A stretch of DNA of 64,000 nt from an uncultured bacterium (lineage in GTDB: Bacteria; Bacillota_I; Bacilli_A; RFN20; CAG-826): assembly GCA_949293255.1 (NCBI GenBank), contig CASFCL010000004.1:1-64000 (forward strand), in the 5' to 3' direction. Below the pieces are notes generated by a model. The model was not told the origin of the DNA. It saw only the letters and a list, made by a program, of their open reading frames with translations, and did no database searches. This document shows, in pieces, positions 51,373 to 60,421 of the stretch. The translations under genes were made by a program, and so were the position numbers. Each line of letters begins with the position of its first letter. Within the stretch, counting starts at the first letter, position 1.

Positions 51373-54204
51373 TTAATTATTTCCTTTTAAAGCTCTTTTT
51401 AAATAGTAACCAGTGTAGGAATTTGGATTGTTTGCAACCTCTTCTGGAGTACCGGTTGCAACAATTTCTCCTCCTCCATCTCCACCATTTGGTCCTAAAT
51501 CTATAATGTAATCGGCAACTTTAATAACTTCTAAGTTATGCTCGATTACTAATACTGTATCACCATTATTAACAATTGTTTCTAAAACATTTAATAATCT
51601 TGAAACATCATCAACATGTAAACCAGTTGTAGGTTCATCTAAAATATATAATGTTTTCCCGGTTGGTCTTTTTTGAAGATGATATGCAAGTTTAACTCTT
51701 TGAGCTTCACCACCAGATAAAGTTGTGGCTGGTTGGCCAACTTTTACATATCCTAAACCAACATCACAAAGGGTTTTTAATTTCCTAGAAAGTGCGACAT
51801 TGTTTTTAAAAAAGTTATAACCTTCTTCAATTGTCATTTCTAAAACATCATAAATATTTTTACCTTTATAAGTACACATTAAGGTTTCTTCGTTATATCT
51901 TTTACCATCACATTCATCACATTTAACATAAACATCAGGTAAAAAGTTCATTGGAATTCTTGTTACACCTGCTCCATAACAATGTTCACATCTTCCTCCA
52001 GGCATATTAAAAGAAAATCTTCCTTTATTATAACCATGAGCTTTTGCTTCTATTGTATTAGCAAAAATATCTCTAATATCATCAAAAGCCTTAACATATG
52101 TTGCGGGATTACTTCTAGGAGTTCTTCCAATTGGTTCTTGAGAAATATTAATAACCTTATCAACATTTTCTAAACCTTTTAATTTTTTATAAGGTCCAAC
52201 TTCACAATTTACTTTATCAAGTTCTTTATGAATTGCATTATATAAAGTTTCATTAACCAATGAAGATTTTCCACTTCCAGAAACTCCGGTAACACAGACA
52301 AAGCAGCCTAAAGGTACCTTAAAATCGACATTTTTTAAGTTATTTAATGTACATCCGCTAATTTCGACAAATTTTCCATTACCTTTTCTTCTCATTAAAG
52401 GTACTGGAATAAATTTTTCACCTTTTAAATATTGACCAGTAATTGATCGAGGTTCTTTTTCTATATCTTCTAAAGTTCCACTAGCAACAATTTCACCACC
52501 ATGCTCACCAGCACCAGGTCCAACATCGACAATAAAATCAGCACTTCTAATCATGTCTTCGTCGTGTTCAACAACAATTAAAGTGTTTCCTAAATCTCTC
52601 ATTTCTTTTAATGAATTGATTAATTTTTCACTATCTCTTTGATGTAAACCGATTGATGGTTCATCTAAAACATATAAAATTCCACTTAATTTTGATCCAA
52701 TTTGTGTAGCTAATCTGATTCTTTGAGATTCTCCGCCTGATAAAGTCATCGAAAGTCTTGCTAAAGTTAAATATTCAAGACCAACATCGACTAAAAATTG
52801 AACTCTATTAATAATTTCATGAATAATTTGGCTTGCGACTTGATTTTGATAATCAGTTAAATGATTTGATAAATCTTTTATAAATGCTAATAATTTTGAT
52901 AAAGGCAAAAGACACATTTCATAAATGTTTAAGCCATTAACTTTTACTGCTAAAACTTGTTCATTAAGTCTAGCTCCCTGACAAGTTTGACATTCTTTAT
53001 CTCTTAAAAATTTTGAATAGTATTCTCTATTAAATTCACTTGTGGTTTCAGTATATAATCTTTCAATTTTTTGTTTAACACCTTCACAAAATCCATTTTT
53101 CTTATTTACATTTCCACTAACTGATACAACTGTATAAGAAATTGGCTCTCTTGAACCATTCATGATGATGTCAATTTGATCATCAGTTAAGCAAGAAAAA
53201 GGAATATCGGTTCTAATTTTATAATGATCAAGTAAAGCTTTAAAATTTTGCCAATCTAAATTGGTCGTATTAACAGTATTTTTATAATAAAGAATTGCTC
53301 CATCATCAATTGATAAATTTTTATCAGGAACAAGTAAATCAATATCAACTTCTTGTTTAATACCTAAACCATTACAAGATGGACAACATCCTAAAGGTGA
53401 GTTAAAAGAAAATAATCTTGGTTCTAATTTTGGAACTGTGAATCCGCAAATTGGACAAGCATTATGTTCTGAATATAAGGTTTCGTTATCATTAATTAAA
53501 ACTAAAACATAACCATTTGCCCATTCACTAGCAAGTTCGCAAGCTTGATAGACTCTAGCTCTACTTTCTTCTTTTATTGAAATTCTATCGATAACGATAT
53601 CAATATTGTGTCTTTTTGTCTTTTCAAGAGCAGGAATTTCATCGATTAAATAGTTTTCTCCATCAATTCTTAAACGGACAAAACCATTTTTCTTAATTTT
53701 TTCTAATGTATCTTTATGTGTTCCTTTTTCGTTTCTAATAATTGGTGCAAGAATTTGAACTCTAGTGTTCAAAGGATTTTGCATAATGATATTTGTAATT
53801 TTTTGAATTGAAAAAGCGACGATTGGTTCGCCGTGATTTGGACAATAAGGAACACCAACTCTTGAAAATAATAATCTTAAATAATCATAAATTTCAGTTA
53901 CGGTTCCTACTGTTGATCTTGGGTTATGTGAAACTGATTTTTGATCAATTGAAATTGCAGGAGAAAGTCCTTCAATACTTTCAACATCAGGTTTTTCGAA
54001 ATTTCCTAAAAACATTCTTGCATAACTTGATAAGGATTCTACATATCTTCTTTGACCTTCTGCAAAGATAGTATCGAAAGCTAATGTAGATTTTCCGCTT
54101 CCACTTAATCCTGTAAAAACGATTAATTTGTTTTTAGGAATAGTAACACTAACGTTCTTAAGGTTGTTTTCTTTTGCTTCTCTTACAACAATTTCGTTTA
54201 ACAT
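51373..54204 (-). CDS. uvrA: Excinuclease ABC subunit A
   Basis: This 943-residue DNA damage recognition ATPase of nucleotide excision repair has two ABC modules. The first opens with FTGLSGSGKSTLAFDTIFAE and carries two zinc fingers, CPICGFTVPKL...CCPSC and, in the second half, GGRCEHCYGAGVTRI...CDEC. The signatures TLSGGESQRIRLA and TLSGGEAQRVKLA and the DEPSIGLH/DEPTTGLH Walker B segments are canonical. The ATG lies 7 nt after TATAAT (54212-54217) and no ribosome site is seen, so the mRNA may be leaderless. lgt follows 12 bp downstream. Confidence 0.97.
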   Translation of the reverse strand: MLNEIVVREAKENNLKNVSVTIPKNKLIVFTGLSGSGKSTLAFDTIFAEGQRRYVESLSSYARMFLGNFEKPDVESIEGLSPAISIDQKSVSHNPRSTVGTVTEIYDYLRLLFSRVGVPYCPNHGEPIVAFSIQKITNIIMQNPLNTRVQILAPIIRNEKGTHKDTLEKIKKNGFVRLRIDGENYLIDEIPALEKTKRHNIDIVIDRISIKEESRARVYQACELASEWANGYVLVLINDNETLYSEHNACPICGFTVPKLEPRLFSFNSPLGCCPSCNGLGIKQEVDIDLLVPDKNLSIDDGAILYYKNTVNTTNLDWQNFKALLDHYKIRTDIPFSCLTDDQIDIIMNGSREPISYTVVSVSGNVNKKNGFCEGVKQKIERLYTETTSEFNREYYSKFLRDKECQTCQGARLNEQVLAVKVNGLNIYEMCLLPLSKLLAFIKDLSNHLTDYQNQVASQIIHEIINRVQFLVDVGLEYLTLARLSMTLSGGESQRIRLATQIGSKLSGILYVLDEPSIGLHQRDSEKLINSLKEMRDLGNTLIVVEHDEDMIRSADFIVDVGPGAGEHGGEIVASGTLEDIEKEPRSITGQYLKGEKFIPVPLMRRKGNGKFVEISGCTLNNLKNVDFKVPLGCFVCVTGVSGSGKSSLVNETLYNAIHKELDKVNCEVGPYKKLKGLENVDKVINISQEPIGRTPRSNPATYVKAFDDIRDIFANTIEAKAHGYNKGRFSFNMPGGRCEHCYGAGVTRIPMNFLPDVYVKCDECDGKRYNEETLMCTYKGKNIYDVLEMTIEEGYNFFKNNVALSRKLKTLCDVGLGYVKVGQPATTLSGGEAQRVKLAYHLQKRPTGKTLYILDEPTTGLHVDDVSRLLNVLETIVNNGDTVLVIEHNLEVIKVADYIIDLGPNGGDGGGEIVATGTPEEVANNPNSYTGYYLKRALKGNN

Positions 54205-54218
54205 GTGTAAAATTATAT

Positions 54219-54249
54219 AAAAAAAATTATATTACTTAAAGTAATATAA
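54219..54249 (-). terminator. Terminator of the hemolysin III gene
   Basis: A 9-bp stem TTATATTAC/GTAATATAA (54227-54235 with 54241-54249) has a 5-nt loop and is followed on the minus strand by eight T. It lies about 20 bp after the hemolysin III gene and just before the uvrA promoter. Confidence 0.75.
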
Positions 54250-54272
54250 CTTGAAAGCATTGTTATTAAATT

Positions 54273-54986
54273 TTATAAAACGTAAAGATAAACTGACAAG
54301 AATTGGAGAATTGCCCCTGCTAAAACAAAGAAATGGAAGACTGTATGCCACCAAACACTATGTTTTTTACCTAAACCATATAAAATTGCACCTATTGTAA
54401 AGCTTACGCCACCAAAAAGTAGTAATAAAAATCCATTTAATGAGATCGTATTAAAGATTCCATCACAAACTAATAAGATTGACCAACCAGCAAAAACATA
54501 AATTATCATGGATAAAACACCAAATTTTTTAATATTTACTGAGTTCATTGTGATTCCAAAAGCAATTAAGCTCCAAACAAGAGTGAAAATTATCAATCCT
54601 GAATATGGTAAAACCCCACCCCATGCACTTTCTTCTCTAATACAAGTTAGACAATACATTGAATAAGTACATCCAACAAGAACAAATACAAAGTCATGAT
54701 CAATTACTCTAAAAACTCTTTTACCATTATTTTTAGCAAGAGCGTGATATAAACAAGAAATTGTCATACATGAAATTATTCCAAAAGAATAAATACATGC
54801 AGCTACAATTTTATAAACAAAGTCAGCATCAATAACTACTTCTTGATTTGGATAAACACCACAAATTTTAAGAAGCATTAAAATTAAGGCAACTATTCCA
54901 AATAGCCCACCCAACCCATGACTTATAGAATTCCATAATTCATGTCTTAATCTGTAATTTGGTAACTCAATCTCGTGAACGCTCAT
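54273..54986 (-). CDS. Hemolysin III family membrane protein (TrhA/YqfA-like)
   Basis: This 237-residue protein has seven predicted membrane segments and belongs to the PAQR/HlyIII superfamily. Characteristic segments are RHELWNSISHGLGGLFGIVALIL (HxxxxH-type N-terminal segment), SCLYHAL (metal-binding His), RVFRVIDHDFVFVLVG (RxxDH), and HSVWWHTVFHFFVLAGAILQF (HxxWHxxxH) at the C terminus. These residues form the presumed metal site. Some TrhA proteins link membrane lipid composition to fatty acid synthesis. It is monocistronic. Confidence 0.9.
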   Translation of the reverse strand: MSVHEIELPNYRLRHELWNSISHGLGGLFGIVALILMLLKICGVYPNQEVVIDADFVYKIVAACIYSFGIISCMTISCLYHALAKNNGKRVFRVIDHDFVFVLVGCTYSMYCLTCIREESAWGGVLPYSGLIIFTLVWSLIAFGITMNSVNIKKFGVLSMIIYVFAGWSILLVCDGIFNTISLNGFLLLLFGGVSFTIGAILYGLGKKHSVWWHTVFHFFVLAGAILQFLSVYLYVL

Positions 54987-55053
54987 ATCTAGTATTGATT
55001 ACTAGAATATATCATTTTCTAAAATCTGTAAAGTAATATTTAATAAAAATGAA

Positions 55054-55097
55054 AAAATCTTGTTTTTGTAGAGTTTTTTATCAAAAAACAAGATTTT
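55054..55097. terminator. Second hairpin between hsp20 and hemolysin III genes
   Basis: A 14-bp perfect stem (AAAATCTTGTTTTT at 55054-55067 with 55084-55097) has a 16-nt loop and is followed on the minus strand by T-rich DNA. It backs up the terminator at 55110-55125. Confidence 0.6.
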
Positions 55098-55100
55098 CCA

Positions 55101-55125
55101 AAAAGAAAAGCTCCTTTTTAGGAGC
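55101..55125 (-). terminator. Terminator after hsp20
   Basis: A 5-bp GC-rich stem GCTCC/GGAGC (55110-55114 with 55121-55125) is followed on the minus strand by TTTTCTTTTT. Confidence 0.75.
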
Positions 55126-55153
55126 AATTCTAGGAAGGAGAGACAAATTGGTT

Positions 55154-55582
55154 CTAGTTAATTTGGATATATTTTCTTTCGTTTTCTTTCTTTTCTTCAG
55201 GGATTGGCTTCTTAAGGTTTAAGGTTAAGACACCATCTTGAAGAGTAGCTGATACATCTTCGAATTTAAATTCATCGCCTACATAGTAACTACGTTTAAA
55301 TTCTCCAAAGTATCTTTCTTTATGAATCACTTTACCGTGATTATCTTTATTAACTTCATTATTTTTCTTTTCTACTGAAACAGTTAAGTAACCATTTTCT
55401 AAAGAAACTTTAATATCTTCTTTTTTAACAGAAGGTACTTCAATTCTTAATTCATATGCATTTTCTAATTCTTCAATATCAGTTTTCATAAGTTCTCTTG
55501 AACTTGTGCTTTCTGTGAAGAATGGAAAATCGAATAAGTCTCCGAAAAATGGATCATAATTTCTTCTAATAATATTACTCAT
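55154..55582 (-). CDS. Small heat shock protein, Hsp20/alpha-crystallin family
   Basis: This 142-residue chaperone prevents aggregation of unfolded proteins. The alpha-crystallin domain spans about residues 33-130, with ELRIEVPSVKKEDIKVSLEN, YLTVSVEKK and ATLQDGVLTLNLKKPIP (A-x-x-x-x-GVL). The C-terminal IXI-like tail is YIQIN, for oligomer contacts. The N-terminal arm (MSNIIRRNYDPFFGDLFDF) has the F-rich motif typical of bacterial sHsps. Transcription is under HrcA-type CIRCE control just upstream. It is monocistronic. Confidence 0.95.
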   Translation of the reverse strand: MSNIIRRNYDPFFGDLFDFPFFTESTSSRELMKTDIEELENAYELRIEVPSVKKEDIKVSLENGYLTVSVEKKNNEVNKDNHGKVIHKERYFGEFKRSYYVGDEFKFEDVSATLQDGVLTLNLKKPIPEEKKENERKYIQIN

Positions 55583-55605
55583 AAATAATACCTCCTAAAT
55601 ACTTT

Positions 55606-55632
55606 TTAGCACTCTCACTCTTCAAGTGCTAA
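55606..55632 (-). promoter_or_regulatory. CIRCE operator (HrcA binding site)
   Basis: TTAGCACTC (55606-55614), a 9-nt spacer, then AAGTGCTAA (55624-55632). This is one base from the perfect CIRCE consensus TTAGCACTC-N9-GAGTGCTAA. It lies between the -10 box and the hsp20 start. Confidence 0.93.
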
Positions 55633-55636
55633 CTAT

Positions 55637-55664
55637 ATTTTACTAGGTTTTAGCACTCTGTCAA
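55637..55664 (-). promoter_or_regulatory. Promoter of hsp20
   Basis: TTGACA (-35, 55659-55664) and TAAAAT (-10, 55637-55642) are 16 bp apart. It is flanked and overlapped by two CIRCE elements. Confidence 0.8.
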
Positions 55665-55676
55665 GGGGTTTGCTAA
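55650..55676 (-). promoter_or_regulatory. Second, degenerate CIRCE element
   Basis: TTAGCACTC (55650-55658), a 9-nt spacer, then GTTTGCTAA (55668-55676). The first half-site is perfect, the second differs at two positions. It overlaps the -35 box. Two CIRCE copies would allow tight HrcA repression. Confidence 0.7.
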
Positions 55677-55695
55677 AATTTTTTAATTTTTTTAA

Positions 55696-55727
55696 AAGAA
55701 AAATAAAAAGGGCTAATTTTTGCCCTT
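55696..55727 (-). terminator. Terminator after the XRE membrane regulator gene
   Basis: A 6-bp stem AAGGGC/GCCCTT (55708-55713 with 55722-55727) has an 8-nt loop and is followed on the minus strand by TTTATTTTTCTTTT. Confidence 0.7.
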
Positions 55728-55768
55728 AATTAATGTTATTTATTAGAATCTAAAATCTAAATTCATGT

Positions 55769-56548
55769 TTATTCGTTATCGATAATATTTTCTTTAATAT
55801 ATTTTTCATCTTTAGAAACTCTTAAGAGATTTTTAATAGCTCCAACAAGTGAATAATATAAAGGTATGGCAACAAACATCACTGCTGGAATGCCCCATCC
55901 ATTAAATGTTTCTAAGTGATTTCCTAACATTCCAACGAATAAATATGTTCCTAAAACGGTAAAAATTATATTAAATTTTCCTGCATCTTTCTTTCCGATA
56001 GCCTTTACTAAGCTTCCTGGAACTAAAGCAAAGAAGAATATTGGCCAAAAAACAGACCAACCAAAACCGCTTTCAGTTAATACAAAACCTAAAGTTAAAT
56101 AAGTTACTAAACATAAAATCATTGATATAATTGTCACTAAATCAGCAATTTTATCTACTTTATCATTATTTCTTTTAAATATTACTTGATCAGCTTCATC
56201 ATTATCTACTACTTGCATTCCATCAAGACCAATATGAACTTCTTCTCCTTCTTCACCTTTTACATGAATACCTGATTTATTAATTTTTACAAATGGTTTT
56301 CCTTCTTCAGTATTTTTCTCTTTAAATAAAGATTCAATAAGAACTTCTTCGTTCATTAAATCGTCCATAGTAATTTTAAAAATATCCGCAATCTTTTTAA
56401 TAAATTCAACTGATGGCCATGATTCGCCTTGTTCCCATTTAATCAAAGCTTGTCTAGTAACTCCAATTTTGCTTGCTAATTCTTCTTGAGAATAACTATA
56501 AAATTTTCTTAATGCAGAAATTCTTAATCCCAAAATTTCTTTTTTCAT
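55769..56548 (-). CDS. XRE-family HTH regulator with membrane domain
   Basis: This 259-residue protein has an N-terminal Cro/CI helix-turn-helix (LRISALRKFYSYSQEELASK, then IGVTRQALIKWEQGESWPS), a charged linker (about 70-130) and a C-terminal region with about three to four membrane helices (about 140-235). Membrane-tethered XRE regulators of this kind often sense envelope signals or control the local membrane protein set. Start at 56548 (MKKEILG) is chosen over an ATG 24 bp upstream because AAAGGAG lies between. No cotranscribed target gene is apparent. Confidence 0.82.
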   Translation of the reverse strand: MKKEILGLRISALRKFYSYSQEELASKIGVTRQALIKWEQGESWPSVEFIKKIADIFKITMDDLMNEEVLIESLFKEKNTEEGKPFVKINKSGIHVKGEEGEEVHIGLDGMQVVDNDEADQVIFKRNNDKVDKIADLVTIISMILCLVTYLTLGFVLTESGFGWSVFWPIFFFALVPGSLVKAIGKKDAGKFNIIFTVLGTYLFVGMLGNHLETFNGWGIPAVMFVAIPLYYSLVGAIKNLLRVSKDEKYIKENIIDNE

Positions 56549-56708
56549 AATTTGTTGCTCCTTTGCTTTCAATTAAATCATCTTGAGCATTAATTAAAAG
56601 ATAAAAGTTAATAACAATTTAAAAATTTTGCTTAACTTTTGATGTAAAGAATTGTTTACATCAACAATTTTATAAAAAATATATGATTTTTCCTATGTTT
56701 TTTGCATT

Positions 56709-56735
56709 AAAAAAGAGAGACCCAAAGGGTCTCTC
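56709..56735 (-). terminator. Terminator after nifJ
   Basis: A 9-bp stem GAGAGACCC/GGGTCTCTC (56715-56723 with 56727-56735) has a 3-nt loop and is followed on the minus strand by six T. Confidence 0.92.
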
Positions 56736-56763
56736 AATAATTTTTAGATGTTAATTTGAAAGA

Positions 56764-59700
56764 TTATAAGCCAAATTTCTTAATTCTTTCCCATCTTTCC
56801 TTAGCACATCTTTCATTCTTTTCGAATAATTCTTCATAGTGTTCAGGATTGACTTTTGGAAGTTGAGAATATCTGGTTTCTCTCATAATGAAGCTTCTAA
56901 GTTTTGTGAAGTCTGGTTCTTTACAATCAAGTTGAAGACCTGGTTTACCTTCAGCGACTAATCTTGGATCATATCTGAATGTTGTGAAGTAACCACATTC
57001 AACAGCATCTTTTTCTGTTTGAATTGAGTTAACAAGTCCACCTTTAATACCTTGGTTAACACATGGTGCGTAACAAATAATTAAGGATGGTCCATTGTAG
57101 CTTTCAGCTTCTTTTAATGCTTTGATTGCTGCAACTGGGTTTGCACCTAAAGCAATTTGAGCAACATAGACATTACCATAAGTCATAGCCATTAAAGCAA
57201 GGTTCTTCTTAGCTTGACGTTTTCCACTAGCAGTAAATTGGGCGATACTACCAGTTTGTGATGATTTAGATGATTGTCCACCAGTATTTGAATAGACTTC
57301 GGTATCTAAACATAAGACATTGACGTCATCTTCACTTGCGATAACGTGATCAAGTCCGCCGTATCCGATATCGTATGCCCAACCATCACCACCGATGATC
57401 CATACTGATTTATCAAGTAAATCTTCTTTATAGTTAAGAACTTCTTTGACATCTTTATTCTTGCTTGCTTCGACAAGTCTAACAAGTTCAGGAATAATCT
57501 TTCTTGCTTCATCTTTATTTTTGATGTTTGCAAGGTAGTTAATAATAACTTCTTTAAGTTCTTTTTCGACACTTCTTGCACCAAGAGCTCTTGTTAAGAT
57601 AGTTGAAATTGCAGCAAGTTTATAATCTGTTGCAAGTCTCATACCATAACCGTATTCAGCATTATCTTCAAATAATGAGTTAGCCCATGCAGGTCCGTTC
57701 TTTTGTTTATCATTAACAAATGGAGTTAATGGAGTTGAACCACAATAGATGGATGAGCATCCAGTTGCGTTAGCAACCATCATATCTCTACCAAATAATT
57801 GTGATAATAATTTATAGTATGGAGTTTCTCCACAACCAGCACATGCACCACTGATTTCCATGTAAGGCATTAAGAATCCAACACCTTTTACAGTTGTAAG
57901 TGGGAATTTGTCTGTTTTATATTCGACATGTTTATATAAATATTCAGCATATTTTTCATTGTCAAATTGTGATTTAGCTTCAACAAGTTCAAGTGCTTTC
58001 TTACCGCTTCCAGTTTTTTCAGCAGTCTTGTTAGCCATACATTCTTTAACACAAAGTCCGCATCCGACACAGTTCTTTGGTGAAATTTGAATTACATATT
58101 TCATTCCTGCGACTGTTGGTCCCATTGCTGGTTTGACATTGTCTGCTAAACCTTCTGGTCCGTTAGCAACTTCTTCATCTGTAAGTAAGAATGGTCTAAT
58201 TGTTGCGTGTGGACAGACAAATGCACATTGATTACATTGGATACAGTTTTCTTTGTGCCATACTGGAACTCTGTCAGCAATACTTCTTTGTTCTTTATAT
58301 GTAATATCTTCTCTCATTGTTCCATCGAGAAGTTCATATTGAGTAAATGTTGAAGTTGGAAGATCGTTTCCATCAAGAGTATTGATATGATCGACATAAT
58401 TATCGAAGTAGTCGTCTCCAAGAGTAACTCTTTCTCTTACTGGAGGAAGATTTGCCCATTCTGGATTAACTTTAACTTCTCTTAAACCTTCTGTACCTTT
58501 ATCGATAGCGACAAAGTTTAATTTAACAACTTCTTCACCTTTTTTAGCATAGGTTTTTTCTGCTAATTTCTTCATCCACTTATTTGCTTCATCATAAGGC
58601 ATAATTTGTGGGTTTAAATAGAAGAATGCAGATTGAAGAATTGTATTGGTGTGTCTACCCATACCAATTTCAAGAGCAATCTTGTTAGCATCGATGACAT
58701 AGAATTTTGCATTCTTTGTTGCTAATTGATATTTAACTCTGTTTGGTAATGATTTTTCTAATTGTTCATCACTCATATCAGTATTAAGTAAGAATGTTCC
58801 ACCTTCTTTAAGGTTCTTTAACATATCAAACTTAAATACATATGTATCAAGAGAACATGAGATGAAATCTGCGTGTTCAACATAATATGTTGAGTGAATT
58901 GGTTCTTTACCAAATCTTAAGTGGGATCTTGTAACACCACCTGATTTTCTTGAGTCATAAGCAAAATATGCTTGTGCATATTGGTGAGTTGCATCACCAA
59001 TAATCTTAACTGATGATTTATTTGCACCAACGGTACCATCTGAACCTAAACCATAGAATAAGCAAGCGGTACAATTGTGGTGAATTTCATAATGATCATC
59101 TACTGGAATTGATAAATGTGTAACATCATCAACGATCCCGACTACGAAATTGTGATGTTCATTACCACTTAACATCCAATCAAAGACAGCTTTGATGTGT
59201 TTTGGTTGAGTATCTTTACTTGAAAGACCATATCTTCCACCGATAACTCTAATTCTCGTTTTACCCATTAAATCGAGTGCGGAGCAAACATCTTCATATA
59301 ATGCTTCACCAACGCTACCTAATTCTTTGGTTCTATCTAAAACAGCGATTTCTTTAACTGTTCTTGGAAGAGCTCTAACTAAATGTCTTGCCGAGAATGG
59401 TCTGTAAAGGTGGACTCTAATCATACCAACTTTTTCACCTTTAGCCATTAAATCAGTGACGACTTCATAAGCAGTTTCATTAACGCTACCCATAGCAATA
59501 ATAACTTTAGTAGCATCTTTTGCACCATAATAGACAAATGGAGCATATTCTCTTCCGGTTAATTTTGAAACTTTCTTGAAATATTTTTCAGCGATAGGAA
59601 GAACGTTATCGAAATGAGCGTTTTGAGCTTCTCTACCTTGGAAATAAATATCATCATTTTCAGCTCCACCACGGGTAACTGCGTGACCATGTGGATTTAA

Positions 59701-60330
59701 AGCTCTTGCTCTAAATTTTTCTACCTTATCCCATGGTACTAATTTCTTCCATTCTTCATCTGCTAAGAATTCAACGTTTTGAATTTCGTGTGAAGTTCTA
59801 AAACCATCGAAGAAATGGCAGACTGGATATTCAGCATCAATTGCAACTAAGTGTGCCATTGAAGCAAGATCAGCAACTTCTTGAACAGAATCACTACAAA
59901 TCATTGCGATTCCGGATTGTCTGATTGCGTATACGTCTTGGTGGTCTCCAAAAATTGATAATGATCTTGTTGCTAAGCTTCTCGCACTAACATGCATAAC
60001 AGCAGGAAGTAATTCACCACACCATTTGTATACATTTGGAATCATAAGAAGTAAACCTTGTGATGCGGTATAAGTTGTAGCAAATGCTCCACCTTGTAAT
60101 GCTCCATGTACTGCACCTGAGGCGCCTCCTTCTGATTGCATTTCACATACTTTTACAGGATTTCCAAAGAAATTTTTCTTTCCTTGAACAGAATAAATAT
60201 CGACATAATTTGCCATTGGTGATGATGGAGTAATTGGGAAAATTGCAGCAACTTCAGTAAAGTTATAACTCATTAAGGCAGCAGCTGTATTACCATCAAC
60301 ACTTAACATTGTCTTTTTGACTTCAGCCAT
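56764..60330 (-). CDS. nifJ: Pyruvate:ferredoxin (flavodoxin) oxidoreductase
   Basis: This 1188-residue PFOR oxidises pyruvate to acetyl-CoA and CO2, passing electrons to ferredoxin. It is a single polypeptide with the domain order expected for NifJ. The pyruvate-binding domain opens with TAAALMSYNFTEVAAIFPIT. The central region has two 4Fe-4S motifs, CIQCNQCAFVCP and CVGCGLCVKECM. The C-terminal TPP-binding domain has GACAGCGETPYYKLLSQL, ATGCSSIYCGSTPLTPF and GDGWAYDIGYGGLDHV. AAAGGAG lies before the ATG. It is monocistronic, with a promoter overlapping a palindrome. It probably supplies reduced ferredoxin to the hydrogenase. Confidence 0.97.
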   Translation of the reverse strand: MAEVKKTMLSVDGNTAAALMSYNFTEVAAIFPITPSSPMANYVDIYSVQGKKNFFGNPVKVCEMQSEGGASGAVHGALQGGAFATTYTASQGLLLMIPNVYKWCGELLPAVMHVSARSLATRSLSIFGDHQDVYAIRQSGIAMICSDSVQEVADLASMAHLVAIDAEYPVCHFFDGFRTSHEIQNVEFLADEEWKKLVPWDKVEKFRARALNPHGHAVTRGGAENDDIYFQGREAQNAHFDNVLPIAEKYFKKVSKLTGREYAPFVYYGAKDATKVIIAMGSVNETAYEVVTDLMAKGEKVGMIRVHLYRPFSARHLVRALPRTVKEIAVLDRTKELGSVGEALYEDVCSALDLMGKTRIRVIGGRYGLSSKDTQPKHIKAVFDWMLSGNEHHNFVVGIVDDVTHLSIPVDDHYEIHHNCTACLFYGLGSDGTVGANKSSVKIIGDATHQYAQAYFAYDSRKSGGVTRSHLRFGKEPIHSTYYVEHADFISCSLDTYVFKFDMLKNLKEGGTFLLNTDMSDEQLEKSLPNRVKYQLATKNAKFYVIDANKIALEIGMGRHTNTILQSAFFYLNPQIMPYDEANKWMKKLAEKTYAKKGEEVVKLNFVAIDKGTEGLREVKVNPEWANLPPVRERVTLGDDYFDNYVDHINTLDGNDLPTSTFTQYELLDGTMREDITYKEQRSIADRVPVWHKENCIQCNQCAFVCPHATIRPFLLTDEEVANGPEGLADNVKPAMGPTVAGMKYVIQISPKNCVGCGLCVKECMANKTAEKTGSGKKALELVEAKSQFDNEKYAEYLYKHVEYKTDKFPLTTVKGVGFLMPYMEISGACAGCGETPYYKLLSQLFGRDMMVANATGCSSIYCGSTPLTPFVNDKQKNGPAWANSLFEDNAEYGYGMRLATDYKLAAISTILTRALGARSVEKELKEVIINYLANIKNKDEARKIIPELVRLVEASKNKDVKEVLNYKEDLLDKSVWIIGGDGWAYDIGYGGLDHVIASEDDVNVLCLDTEVYSNTGGQSSKSSQTGSIAQFTASGKRQAKKNLALMAMTYGNVYVAQIALGANPVAAIKALKEAESYNGPSLIICYAPCVNQGIKGGLVNSIQTEKDAVECGYFTTFRYDPRLVAEGKPGLQLDCKEPDFTKLRSFIMRETRYSQLPKVNPEHYEELFEKNERCAKERWERIKKFGL

Positions 60331-60353
60331 TTAAAAATATCTCCTTTAATAAC

Positions 60354-60389
60354 AAGAATAATTTTATTATTCTTACTATCAATATTCAA
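60354..60389 (-). promoter_or_regulatory. nifJ promoter with palindrome over the -10 box
   Basis: TTGAAT (-35, 60384-60389) and TAAAAT (-10, 60361-60366) are 17 bp apart. A perfect 9-3-9 palindrome, AAGAATAAT-3-ATTATTCTT (60354-60374), covers the -10 and start region. It is a candidate operator. Confidence 0.65.
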
Positions 60390-60421
60390 TGATTAAATGG
60401 CCTATTTTTAGAAAATTATAA

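Noticed and set aside
57306-58090. Small frames inside nifJ on both strands
   Set aside because: They lie within conserved PFOR coding sequence and have no independent signals.
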